64,000 bases of DNA from Streptomyces wedmorensis (GTDB lineage Bacteria > Actinomycetota > Actinomycetes > Streptomycetales > Streptomycetaceae). This document shows positions 47,669 to 55,833 of this stretch, piece after piece. The notes below the pieces were generated by a model that saw nothing but the letters and a program-made list of their open reading frames with translations, was not told the DNA's origin and ran no database searches. The stretch's first letter is position 1. Each line of letters opens with the position of its first letter. Both the position numbers and the translations under genes were made by a program. The stretch lies in assembly GCF_000716445.1 (NCBI RefSeq), contig NZ_JNWK01000009.1:124001-188000 (forward strand), written 5' to 3'.

Positions 47669-48463
47669 ATGACCACGCCCACGGGTCACATCCAGATCGT
47701 TTCCGAACTGCCGGCCGCAGGCGACGACGAATTCCTCCACCTGGGGAGAGTGTTCGACGACTCGGTCGCGACCACCGGACACGGAGACGAGCTCCGGCTC
47801 GGACCGGGTGACCTCGTCTTCTGCGATCCGGCCCGGCACCGCTCTCCGCGGTTCACCGCCGACTGCCGGATGACGGTCCTCCGCCTGCCCCGCCGCCACC
47901 TGGCGCTCTCGGAAGCGGACCTGGACCGCGTCACGGGCATGACCGTGCCGGGTGGTGAGGGCGTGGGAGCGCTCGTATCGGACCTGCTGATCACACTGGC
48001 CACCGAGGCGGAGGCCCACGGAACGAGAATGATCGGCCAGCTGACACGCAGCGCCGCGGATCTGCTCGTCGTCCTCGTCATGGAGCTCCTGCAGACCGAG
48101 GCGGAGGAGGACATCCCGGACCAGACGTCCCCGGGCAGCGAGATCCTCGACCGGATCAAGACTTACGTCGACGAGCACCTGAAGGACCCGGACCTGTCAC
48201 CACAGTCCATCGCGCGAGCCAACCGGATATCCGTGCGCTACCTGCACAAGCTGTTCCAGGACGACGGCATCACGGTGAGCCAGTGGGTGAGGCGGCGGAG
48301 ACTCGACTCCTGCAAGTGGGACCTGAGCCGGACCCCGAACCGGCGGACCACCGTGGCGGCGGTGGCGCACCGCTGGGGCTTCAGCAGCCCGGCGCACTTC
48401 AGCCGTACCTTCAAGGACGCGTACGGGATGTCCCCTCGGGAGTGGCAGGCCCTGGCCTCCTGA
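47669..48463 (+). CDS. AraC-family regulator with shortened N-terminal domain
   Basis: A 264-residue AraC-type protein. The C-terminal DNA-binding part is complete (SPQSIARANRISVRYLHKLFQ and AVAHRWGFSSPAHFSRTFKDAYGMSPREWQ). The ligand domain starts in the middle compared with the 343-residue relative at 39947-40978 and lacks about 80 residues of its beta barrel. ATG 47669 has a modest GGAG site. It may be a truncated but functional regulator, or an early stage of decay. Confidence 0.85.
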   Translation: MTTPTGHIQIVSELPAAGDDEFLHLGRVFDDSVATTGHGDELRLGPGDLVFCDPARHRSPRFTADCRMTVLRLPRRHLALSEADLDRVTGMTVPGGEGVGALVSDLLITLATEAEAHGTRMIGQLTRSAADLLVVLVMELLQTEAEEDIPDQTSPGSEILDRIKTYVDEHLKDPDLSPQSIARANRISVRYLHKLFQDDGITVSQWVRRRRLDSCKWDLSRTPNRRTTVAAVAHRWGFSSPAHFSRTFKDAYGMSPREWQALAS

Positions 48464-48480
48464 CAGCCGATCGTCACCGG

Positions 48481-48526
48481 ACACGTGAGGGGCGGCGCCG
48501 ATCTGCGGCGCCGCCCTCACTCGTGT
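48481..48526. terminator. Strong hairpin after AraC-type gene
   Basis: The arms ACACGTGAGGGGCGGCGCC and GGCGCCGCCCTCACTCGTGT pair with one bulge on each side around a 7-nt loop. It lies between the AraC stop and the convergent GNAT relic. Confidence 0.75.
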
Positions 48527-48602
48527 CCGTCAGCACGTCCGCTGTACGGGGTCGCTCATGCCCGTGCGGGCCGGCCACGGACACCGGCCCGCACGCGCCG
48601 TC

Positions 48603-48958
48603 CTACGACCGGCCCGTCGCGCGCTTCAGTTCCGTGTCCAGCCACTGAAGGACCTCCGGGGTCACGGGGTCGGTGAGGTCGTCGTACGTGTCGTGCTTCG
48701 ACAGGTAGGCCGCCACGAAGGGGCGGCCGGGCACGATGCGCCGGCCCGACGAACGCACGTCGCCGAGCGCCTCCCGGATCAGCTGTCCGGCCAGGCCCCG
48801 GCCGCGTACGCCGGGTCGATCTCCGTGTGGAAGAAGCCCCGCTGCCGGCCGCGGTCACGATAGCCGGTCAAGCCGGCCCGCTCTCCGTCGACGCGGATCT
48901 CGTAGCGGTGCCGGGCGTCGACGCGTTCGACGGTCGGCGTGGTGGGTGTGTCGGTCAG
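48603..48958 (-). pseudogene. GNAT acetyltransferase with frameshift and no ATG
   Basis: The reading TPTVERVDARHRYEIRVDGE, then GFFHTEIDPAY, matches the small GNAT family. One base is missing near 48804 (a GG where GGG is expected), after which the next frame supplies GRGLAGQLIREALGDV, PGRPFVAAYLSKHDTYDDL and a normal end at 48603. The codon at the expected start is CTG, placed where an ATGA overlap with the upstream transporter stop would be normal. Compare the intact small GNAT at 31581-31895. Confidence 0.8.
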
Positions 48959-50649
48959 GATGGTCCTTTCGGTTGCTGCGGGTCAGTGGCGGGGTCGATT
49001 TCCACGGGGCCCGGGGACGTCCTCCGAACGACAGGACCTCCGGACGTGTCGAAGGCGTGGGTGACGTCCGGGCGGGTGCCGGGGACGAGGAGAAGGCGGG
49101 CCCGGTCCTCGTGGCGCCGGTCGGTGAGGGTGAGTCGGACGCTGTGCTGAGCGAGATGCTCGGACCACGACGCGACGACGTAGCTCTCGATGAAGCGGCC
49201 GGGGTCCTGGCCGTCCTGGTACAGGCCCCAGGTGAGGGCGCCGGTGCGTCGCCGGGCCCGGGCGACGTACTCCATGCGCTCCGTGAAGGCCGCACCGTTC
49301 TCGGGAGCGATCCGGTAGGAGACCGTGACCAGCACGGGGCCTTCGGCCTGCCCTGGTTCGAACACCAGGGGTGGGGCCGGCCAGTGCGCGGAGGGGGAGG
49401 GGTCGACGTCCTGCCCGTCGTGCAGGGGCCAGCGGCGCAGGCTGAGGGCGCAGACGACCAGCAACGCGGCGCCGGACAGCAGCGGAGCGATGAGGCCCAG
49501 CCGGGCGGCGAGCGCGCCCCACAGCGGCGCCGCCAGTGCCTGCCCGCCCTGGAAGACGAGGAGGTAGACGGCGAGCCCACGAGCTCTGACCCAGCCGGGG
49601 AGCCGTGTCTGCAGGGCCGTGTTGAGGGTGGAGAGGACAGCGATCCACGCCAGACCGGCGAACAGCAGCGTGACCGTGACCTGCCAGGGGTCGCGTACGG
49701 TGGCGAGGACGACCAGGACACCGGCGAAGAGCAGGGCGCCGCAGCCCAGTGTGCGGTTGGCGCCCAGCTTCCGATCGACGCGGGGCAGGACGAAGGCGCC
49801 CGCCACCGCTCCGACGCCCACGGCCCCCAGCAGAAGCCCATAGCCGCCCGAGCCCAGATCCAGCGAGTGGATCGCGACGAGGGGCAGCAGCGCCCACAGA
49901 GCGGCGCCGCCGGGGACGAAGAGGATCGTGCGGAGCAGGACACGGCGGATGCCGGGGGCGTGCCGCACGTAGCGTCGGCCCGCGTCGAGTGCGGTCCGCA
50001 TCCTCTCGCCGTGAGGTACGGCGGTCTGAGGTTCGGGACGCCGCCAGGACAGCAGGACGACGGCGATGCCCAGGAACGAGACGGCGTTGAAGGCGAAGAC
50101 CCAGGCCGCGTCCGTCGCCGCCACCACCAGTCCGCCCACGGCCGGCCCGACGGCACGGGCCAGGTTCATGCTGACCCCGCCGAGCGCGGCGGCCTGGCCC
50201 AACTGGCGGCGTTCCACCAGCTCCGGCTGGATCGCCTGCCAGGCCGGTCCCATCAGTGCCGTACCGCAGCCCAACAGGAAGGTGAGGACGAGCAGCGGCG
50301 CAGGGGTGAGAACGTCCGCGAACGCCAACGCGGTCAGCACGGTGGATACCGTGAACAGCGCAGCCTGGGTGGCCAGGAGCACCATCCGGCGGTCGTAGCG
50401 GTCGGCCACCACGCCGGAGGGCAGGGCCAGGAGTACGACGGGCAGGCCGGAGGCCGTCTGGACCAGGGTCACCAGCGCCGGGTCGTGACCGATCAGCAGC
50501 CACTGGGCGCCGACCATCTGCATCCAGCTACCGACGTTGGAGACCAGCTGGGCGATCCAGAGGGCGCGGAACACGGGTCCGGCGAGAGGTGCCCAGGCCG
50601 AATCCGGTTCCGTGGACGGTGAGTGTGGGGGAGGGGTCGCGAGGTTCAT
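48955..50649 (-). CDS. MFS exporter with C-terminal ABM-like domain
   Basis: A 564-residue protein. The first 400 residues form 11-12 membrane helices of the enterobactin-exporter-like MFS_3 group (LVSNVGSWMQMVGAQWLL, VADRYDRRMVLLAT). The last 130 residues are soluble (VTVSYRIAPENGAAFTERMEY, GLYQDGQDPGRFIESYVVASW) and resemble antibiotic-biosynthesis-monooxygenase or dimeric alpha/beta-barrel domains. It may export a small hydrophobic compound. ATG 50649 begins the minus-strand unit with the GNAT relic. Confidence 0.9.
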   Translation of the reverse strand: MNLATPPPHSPSTEPDSAWAPLAGPVFRALWIAQLVSNVGSWMQMVGAQWLLIGHDPALVTLVQTASGLPVVLLALPSGVVADRYDRRMVLLATQAALFTVSTVLTALAFADVLTPAPLLVLTFLLGCGTALMGPAWQAIQPELVERRQLGQAAALGGVSMNLARAVGPAVGGLVVAATDAAWVFAFNAVSFLGIAVVLLSWRRPEPQTAVPHGERMRTALDAGRRYVRHAPGIRRVLLRTILFVPGGAALWALLPLVAIHSLDLGSGGYGLLLGAVGVGAVAGAFVLPRVDRKLGANRTLGCGALLFAGVLVVLATVRDPWQVTVTLLFAGLAWIAVLSTLNTALQTRLPGWVRARGLAVYLLVFQGGQALAAPLWGALAARLGLIAPLLSGAALLVVCALSLRRWPLHDGQDVDPSPSAHWPAPPLVFEPGQAEGPVLVTVSYRIAPENGAAFTERMEYVARARRRTGALTWGLYQDGQDPGRFIESYVVASWSEHLAQHSVRLTLTDRRHEDRARLLLVPGTRPDVTHAFDTSGGPVVRRTSPGPVEIDPATDPQQPKGPS

Positions 50650-50747
50650 GCGTGGTCCCTGCGTGGAGTACGAACGCGTCCGCGGCGGGGCGGCGACGCG
50701 GTGGAGGTGGACCGGCCGTTTTCCGGCTGCCGGGGAGCCGGAGAACG

Positions 50748-51275
50748 TCAGTGAGCCGACCGCGAGCGACGCGTCCCCTCTCCCGCGGGAGCCGCCCGGT
50801 GCAGAACCACGCGGGTCAGCAGACCGCTCGCCGGTCCGATGACGAGCGCGGTCACGGAGATCCACACCGGCCAGGGGGTGACGGCCAGCGCGTGGTCCGC
50901 GGACCACCGTCCAGGCCCGGTCAGGGCCAGAGCGGCGGAGGCGACGACGAGGACCAGGGGGTACTCGTAGCCGTCGTTCTGGACCCAGAGGCCCATGGGC
51001 CACTTCACGGTGCCGGCGACCGTCATCACGCCCATGGCGGCCATCGCGGCCACGGGGGTGAGCAGGCCGCCCGCCAGGAACAGGCCGGCCCCGATCTGGC
51101 TGGCTCCCGCGGTGAGGGCGGTGAGCCGGCCGCCGCGGAATCCGTCCCCCCGGAATTCCTCGGTCCCGCCTGACAGCCCTCTTCCTCCGAGGTGGAAGCT
51201 CACCTTCTGCACACCGTGCCCGGCGATGAGGAGCCCGACCACGAGCCGCAGGATCAAAAATCCAGCGTCCATCAT
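50748..51275 (-). CDS. DoxX family membrane protein (second copy)
   Basis: A 175-residue four-helix membrane protein with the same hallmarks as the copy at 24427-24933 (ILRLVVGLLIAGHGVQK, GLWVQNDGYEYPLVLV). ATG 51275 overlaps the stop of the isochorismatase-like gene by four bases. Translation may suffer if that gene really ends early at its internal stop. The tail is longer and rich in Arg and Ser. Confidence 0.9.
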   Translation of the reverse strand: MMDAGFLILRLVVGLLIAGHGVQKVSFHLGGRGLSGGTEEFRGDGFRGGRLTALTAGASQIGAGLFLAGGLLTPVAAMAAMGVMTVAGTVKWPMGLWVQNDGYEYPLVLVVASAALALTGPGRWSADHALAVTPWPVWISVTALVIGPASGLLTRVVLHRAAPAGEGTRRSRSAH

Positions 51276-51982
51276 GTTCCTGCCTGTCCCTGCCCGTTCC
51301 CGACGTGTCCGTGGTGAGGATCAGCCCGCGGCGTGGCGCCGATGACGGCCTGCGCGTAGACCATGCCGAGGCCGTAGGCACCGCCGTGTGCCTTGACCAC
51401 GTCGCCCACCGCGGCGTACGTCTCGGTGCGGGCCCAGTCGCGCTGCAGTTCCAGGAGCACCTGCACCCAGGTGACCGGGGTGGCACCGGCCTGGATCATG
51501 CGCTGAACGGCGTGCTCATGGGCCTGCGGGCTGACACCGCCGGACGCGTCGGTGACGACGTAGACCTCGTAGCCCTGGGCGATGGCGGAGAGCGCGGGCA
51601 GAACCACGCACACCTCGGTTCACAGACCGGCGATGACGAGCTTCTCGCGGCCGGTGGCCTTGACCGCGTCGACGAAGTTCACGTCCTCCCAGGCGTTCAT
51701 GGTGCTGCGGTCGATGATCTTCTGCTCGGGGAAGACATCGGCCAGCTGCGACATGAGCGGGCCCGAGAAGGACTCGGCCGCCACCGTGCTCAGGACGACC
51801 GGGACGTCGAACGCCTTCGTGGTCTTGGCCAGGCCCACGGTGGAGTTGATGACGGCGGTGCGGTCACCGCTGCCGGCGCCGAAGAACATCTGCGGCTGGT
51901 GATCGACGAACAACACCGCGCAGTTGTCCGGCGTGAGCAGGTCGGGGCTGGGGGCGGCGGTGACGGCGGCGATGTCGACCAT
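51272..51982 (-). pseudogene. Isochorismatase-like hydrolase with in-frame TGA
   Basis: It starts at ATG 51982 and keeps Asp27 in LFVDHQPQ. Codon 121 (51622-51620) is TGA where the intact paralogue at 23759 has the tryptophan of GLWTEVC. The same frame continues with TEVCVVLPALSAIAQGYEVYVV to a natural stop at 51272. A single G to A change would explain it. The truncated product lacks the catalytic cysteine, so it should be inactive. The gene is otherwise complete and still coupled to DoxX. Confidence 0.88.
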
Positions 51983-52107
51983 GGGATGTGCCTTTCTCAG
52001 GAAAGTGACGGCGCGGACGGTTGGCCGTGCTGTGATGAACCGTCCGAAGGGACGGAGCCTTGGACCGGAAGGAGGGCCCCCGGAGGGCCGGAAGCTCTTC
52101 CGGAAGT

Positions 52108-53037
52108 TCAGAGGTCGAAGCAGGGGTCGAAGGGGGTGCCCGCCGCTTCGCGAGCCAGGCCTCGCGCTGTGCGCCACCGGCGGTGCTGCTCCGATTCGGC
52201 GACGGCTTCACCGAGCAGCTCCGCCTGACGGGCGCCGGAAGGAGCCGTACGACGGGAGGACTGGCAGCCGCCGAAACGCGCGACCGGGCTCCAGGCCGGT
52301 ACCGGCGGCAGTTCCTCGTCGAGGCCTTCGTACTCGGTTGTACGTCGAGACGCGGGTGGACGTCTTCTTGTCCTCGCCCTCCAGCACCGGTGCCTTGGCG
52401 AGGGTCGAGTAGAGGGTGAGGGTGCTGGGAGCGGCCAGCAGCATGCCGGTCGGTTCGCCGCCGCGGCCCCGCACGATCTGGCCCCCCTGGGATCGGGGGT
52501 GTCCTTGGTGAAGCCGGCGGCCTTGAGCACCGCCCGGTTCAGTACGGCCGACTGGTACAGGTGCAAGACGAACACGGGCGTGTCGGGGGCGGCGGCGTTC
52601 AGCTCGGCGACGGTCGGCAGCCGCCGTTCCGCGAACTGCTCCGCCGACCAGCAGCCGACCACGCGGACCCACTGGCCCTGGGGAGTGCGGGCGGCCTGCT
52701 CCCGCAGCATCGCCGGCCCCTGGCGGAGGCTGCGCACGCCGTCCCAGCGCAGTTCGAGCACGTAGTCGAGGCCGCCGCGTATCACGTGCAGGTGAGAGTC
52801 GTTGAGGCCGGGGATCACCCGGCGCCCGAGCGCGTCGGCCACCTTCGTGTCCGGGCCTATGTGGCCGGCCACGTCCCGGTCGTCGCCGATGCCCGTGATG
52901 ACGCCGTCGCGGATGCCCAGCGCCTCGACGTGGGGCCGCGCCGGATCTCCGGTGTGGATCTCGGCATTGCGGACGACCAGCTCGGCGGCATCGTCGGCGG
53001 ACTGGGGAACCAGCCCGCCGACGGGCATGGTGGACAT
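52108..53037 (-). pseudogene. Amidohydrolase family 3 remnant with two internal deletions
   Basis: From ATG 53037 the protein reads like the enzyme at 28895-30781 up to TKDTPDP (including the metal motif NDSHLHVIRGG). One base is then lost in a C-run at 52482-52487. In the next frame it continues GGQIVRGRGGEPTGMLLAAP to EDKKTSTR. There it jumps to VSTYN and again to EYEGLDEE, ending SEQHRRWR and PCFDL. About 670 and 280 bp of the intact gene are missing, including most metal ligands, so it cannot be active. Confidence 0.88.
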
Positions 53038-53489
53038 CACCTGAGACTCCCTCTGGGACAAGCGACTTCGACCCACGACAGGGCTTCGGCAGGCGGGCCG
53101 CGGCGACTTCGGCACCGAGGAAGACATCGCCGATGGAATCGGCCGGGGATCGTTCAGCTGACACTCTCCGCCTCCTCGAAAAGCGAGGTCGGACAAGGGA
53201 TGGTGTGGCGGCGACTGCTGCATCACCACGATAAGCAGGGCGCATCCGGCGGAATTACACGCGAGTGCACGGGTCCTTGACTCACCGCGCACGGTCCTCC
53301 CCGGCCTTGAATCCTCCAGGACACGAAGCCCCGGCGACGAGTGCACGGCGGGGAAAGGACCAGTGCGCTCCCGGAGAAACCATGGTGATCGAAGGAAATA
53401 GCGTCGGGAAAGTGTCTCCGGGCGCCGTAAGCGGCGTCCGGCCCACCGTGCCGGAAGTGCCGGCATGACCTGACCCCCCTGGAGCCTCC
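53038..53489. promoter_or_regulatory. Divergent intergenic region upstream of esterase
   Basis: No gene is visible in these 452 bp between the amidohydrolase relic (minus) and the esterase (plus). It should carry the promoter of the esterase. The esterase GTG has only a GGAG at 53480-53483 as ribosome site. Confidence 0.4.
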
Positions 53490-54461
53490 GTGTCCGATGC
53501 AGTCGAGCCCGTTCAGCCGGTGCTGGAACCCGCGGCAGCCGCCTTCGCCGAGGCCACCGCCAACCCGCCCTATCTGTTCGACCTTCCTCCCGCAGAAGGC
53601 CGCAAGGCCGTCGACGAAGTCCAGTCCGGCCCGGTCGACAAGCCGTCCGTCGACGAGGAGTGGATCACCGTCCCGGGCGGGCCGACGGGCAGCGTCCGTG
53701 CGCGGATCGTCAAACCGGCCGACACCACGGACCCGCTCCCGGTGATCCTCTACATCCACGGCGCGGGCTGGGTGTTCGGCAACGCCCACACGCACGATCG
53801 CCTGGTCCGCGAGCTCGCCGTCGGCGCCGATGCCGCGGTGGTCTTCCCCGAGTACGACCTCTCGCCCGAGACCCGCTACCCGGTCGCCATCGAGCAGAAC
53901 TTCGCGGTGGCCCGGTGGGTCGTGGAGCAGGGAGCGACGAAGGGCCTGGACGCCGGCCGCATGGCGGTCGCGGGCGACTCGGTCGGCGGCAACATGGCCG
54001 CCGCGCTCACGCTGATGGCCAAGGAGCGCGGTGGCGTTCCGCTGGTGCAGCAGGTGTTGTTCTACCCGGTCACCGACGCCAGCTTCGACACCGGCTCGTA
54101 CCACCAGTTCGCCGAGGGCTACTTCCTGCGCCGCGACGGCATGCGGTGGTTCTGGGACCAGTACACGACGGACGATGCGGAACGCGGGCAGATCACGGCA
54201 TCCCCCCTGCGGGCGACCATCGCGCAGCTCGCGGACCTCCCTCCCGCCCTGGTGGTCACGGCGGAAGCCGACGTGCTTCGGGACGAAGGCGAGGCATACG
54301 CGGGCAAGCTCCGTGCGGCCGGCGTTCCCGTCGTCGCCGTGCGCTTCCAGGGCGTCATCCACGACTTCGTGATGCTCGACGCCCTGCGCGGGACCCATGC
54401 CGCCGAGGCCGCCATCACACTGGCCGCCGACACTCTGCACGTCGCCCTGCATTGCGCCTGA
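53490..54461 (+). CDS. Alpha/beta hydrolase fold-3 esterase (paralogue of 27945-28898)
   Basis: A 323-residue HSL-family esterase. The oxyanion motif is YIHGAGW, the nucleophile is in AGDSVGGNM, the acid in EADVLRDEGEAY and the histidine in GVIHDFVML. It is closely similar to the esterase at 27945 across its whole length, including the PPYLFDLPPAEGRKAVDEVQSG opening. In the first set this gene is coupled to an intact amidohydrolase; here the amidohydrolase is inverted relative to it and dead. It starts with GTG. Confidence 0.92.
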   Translation: MSDAVEPVQPVLEPAAAAFAEATANPPYLFDLPPAEGRKAVDEVQSGPVDKPSVDEEWITVPGGPTGSVRARIVKPADTTDPLPVILYIHGAGWVFGNAHTHDRLVRELAVGADAAVVFPEYDLSPETRYPVAIEQNFAVARWVVEQGATKGLDAGRMAVAGDSVGGNMAAALTLMAKERGGVPLVQQVLFYPVTDASFDTGSYHQFAEGYFLRRDGMRWFWDQYTTDDAERGQITASPLRATIAQLADLPPALVVTAEADVLRDEGEAYAGKLRAAGVPVVAVRFQGVIHDFVMLDALRGTHAAEAAITLAADTLHVALHCA

Positions 54462-54550
54462 CCCAGGGGAAAACGACCACGCGGCCGCTTTCGCGGAGCG
54501 CGCCGGCGCCGCGATGCGCAAGGCGGTGCGGGCCAGGAGCTGATACCGAG

Positions 54551-54595
54551 CGGAACCAGCCGCGCGGACGAACCCGGTTCGTCCGCGCGGTTCCG
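54551..54595. terminator. Long inverted repeat between convergent genes
   Basis: CCGCGCGGACGAACC (54560-54574) and GGTTCGTCCGCGCGG (54576-54590), with outer CGGAACC/GGTTCCG arms, form a very stable hairpin between the esterase stop and the end of the convergent LtrA-like gene. Confidence 0.78.
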
Positions 54596-54616
54596 TCCTT
54601 GCCGGGATGTTCCCCT

Positions 54617-55768
54617 TCAGTGTCGGACGCGATTGGTCTTGTCGGCCAAGGTGACGGCGGTGACCAGAGCTGCCGTGAACAGGCCGGCCGTCAGGGCCGG
54701 CGCGGGGGACCAGGCGGCCGCCAGAACGGCGAACGTCCCCGCGGGAAAGGCGAAGCGCTCGACCCGGCCGTGGGGATGGGGCCGCACATGGACGGTCCAT
54801 ACGGTGATCAGGAAGACCGCCAAGGGCAGGGTGATCGCGGCACCTGACACCGACGGCGAGAACGGGTCGACGGAGTGGTGGGTGACCAGCTCGGTGTACG
54901 CCGCCAGGCCGGCCCCTTCGGCAGCCGCCGCGGCGAAGATCAGGTAATGGCCGTATGCCCAGGTGAACCTCTTGCGATGACCCTGATGCGTCGTGGCGAG
55001 CAGGGTGTGAGCGGGCTTGGCGAAGTACAGCCACCACATGCCGAAGACGATGAGCAGCCCACCACCTGCCAACAGGTACAGCGCGGCGGCGTTGTGGTTC
55101 CGCCCGAAGGCGTCGCGAACCGCTTCCGAGGCGGCCGCGACGGACTCGCCGAGCACGATGAGGACGAAGAGCTCGTACCGCTCGGCGATGTGGTGAGGAT
55201 GCCACGGAGTCATCCCGGCGGACTGCGCCCACACCGGCACCGCGACCTCGGCGGCGATCAGCACCACGATGACCGGAAGACGGGCCGCGCCCGGAAGGAG
55301 GAGCGTGCAGACCCACCCCATCTGACAGCCCGCCACTCCGACGACGAACCGCAGGGCCGTCCGGCGTCCGCGCGGATCCGATCGGGCCACCCGCAGCCAC
55401 AGGACGGCCAGAGCCGTGCGCAGGACGACGTATCCCCATGTGACGACCGTCAGATCACCGGTCTCGGAAGCCGACGGGATGCCAGCCGCGAGGATGAGGG
55501 AACCCGTGATCTGGACCAGCACCCACAAGCGGTAGGGAACGTCGTCGGGGTCATAGGCGGAGGCGAACCACGTGAAGTTCATCCACGCCCACCAGATCGC
55601 GAAGAAGACCACGGCGAATCGCAGGATGCCGGTGGTGTAGTGCCCCTCGGTCACCGCCGTGCTCAGGCCGGCGGAGGCCTGGGCCACCGCGATCACGAAG
55701 CAGAGGTCGAAAAGGAGTTCCAGCGACGTGGCCGTCCTGTGCGGTTCACCAGGGTTGCGGCCCGGCAT
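54617..55768 (-). CDS. Low temperature requirement protein A (LtrA) family
   Basis: A 383-residue membrane protein with about ten hydrophobic helices. It carries the LtrA opening EPHRTATSLELLFDLCFVIAVAQ and ERYELFVLIVLGES, the most conserved parts of the family. Its function is not established. ATG 55768 is taken because the family motif starts soon after; a longer in-frame extension to 55885 exists but looks non-coding. The gene stands alone, 65 nt downstream of the flavoprotein gene end. Confidence 0.88.
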   Translation of the reverse strand: MPGRNPGEPHRTATSLELLFDLCFVIAVAQASAGLSTAVTEGHYTTGILRFAVVFFAIWWAWMNFTWFASAYDPDDVPYRLWVLVQITGSLILAAGIPSASETGDLTVVTWGYVVLRTALAVLWLRVARSDPRGRRTALRFVVGVAGCQMGWVCTLLLPGAARLPVIVVLIAAEVAVPVWAQSAGMTPWHPHHIAERYELFVLIVLGESVAAASEAVRDAFGRNHNAAALYLLAGGGLLIVFGMWWLYFAKPAHTLLATTHQGHRKRFTWAYGHYLIFAAAAAEGAGLAAYTELVTHHSVDPFSPSVSGAAITLPLAVFLITVWTVHVRPHPHGRVERFAFPAGTFAVLAAAWSPAPALTAGLFTAALVTAVTLADKTNRVRH

Positions 55769-55833
55769 GCTGCGGCCCCCGATTCCTCCGAGCCCTCGCC
55801 CAGGCCGCCGCAGGTTCACAGAAGAAGGACGAC

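Noticed and set aside
51620..51622. TGA read as selenocysteine or tryptophan
   Set aside because: The position is a conserved Trp in the paralogue, no SECIS-like hairpin is obvious, and Streptomyces does not decode TGA as Trp.
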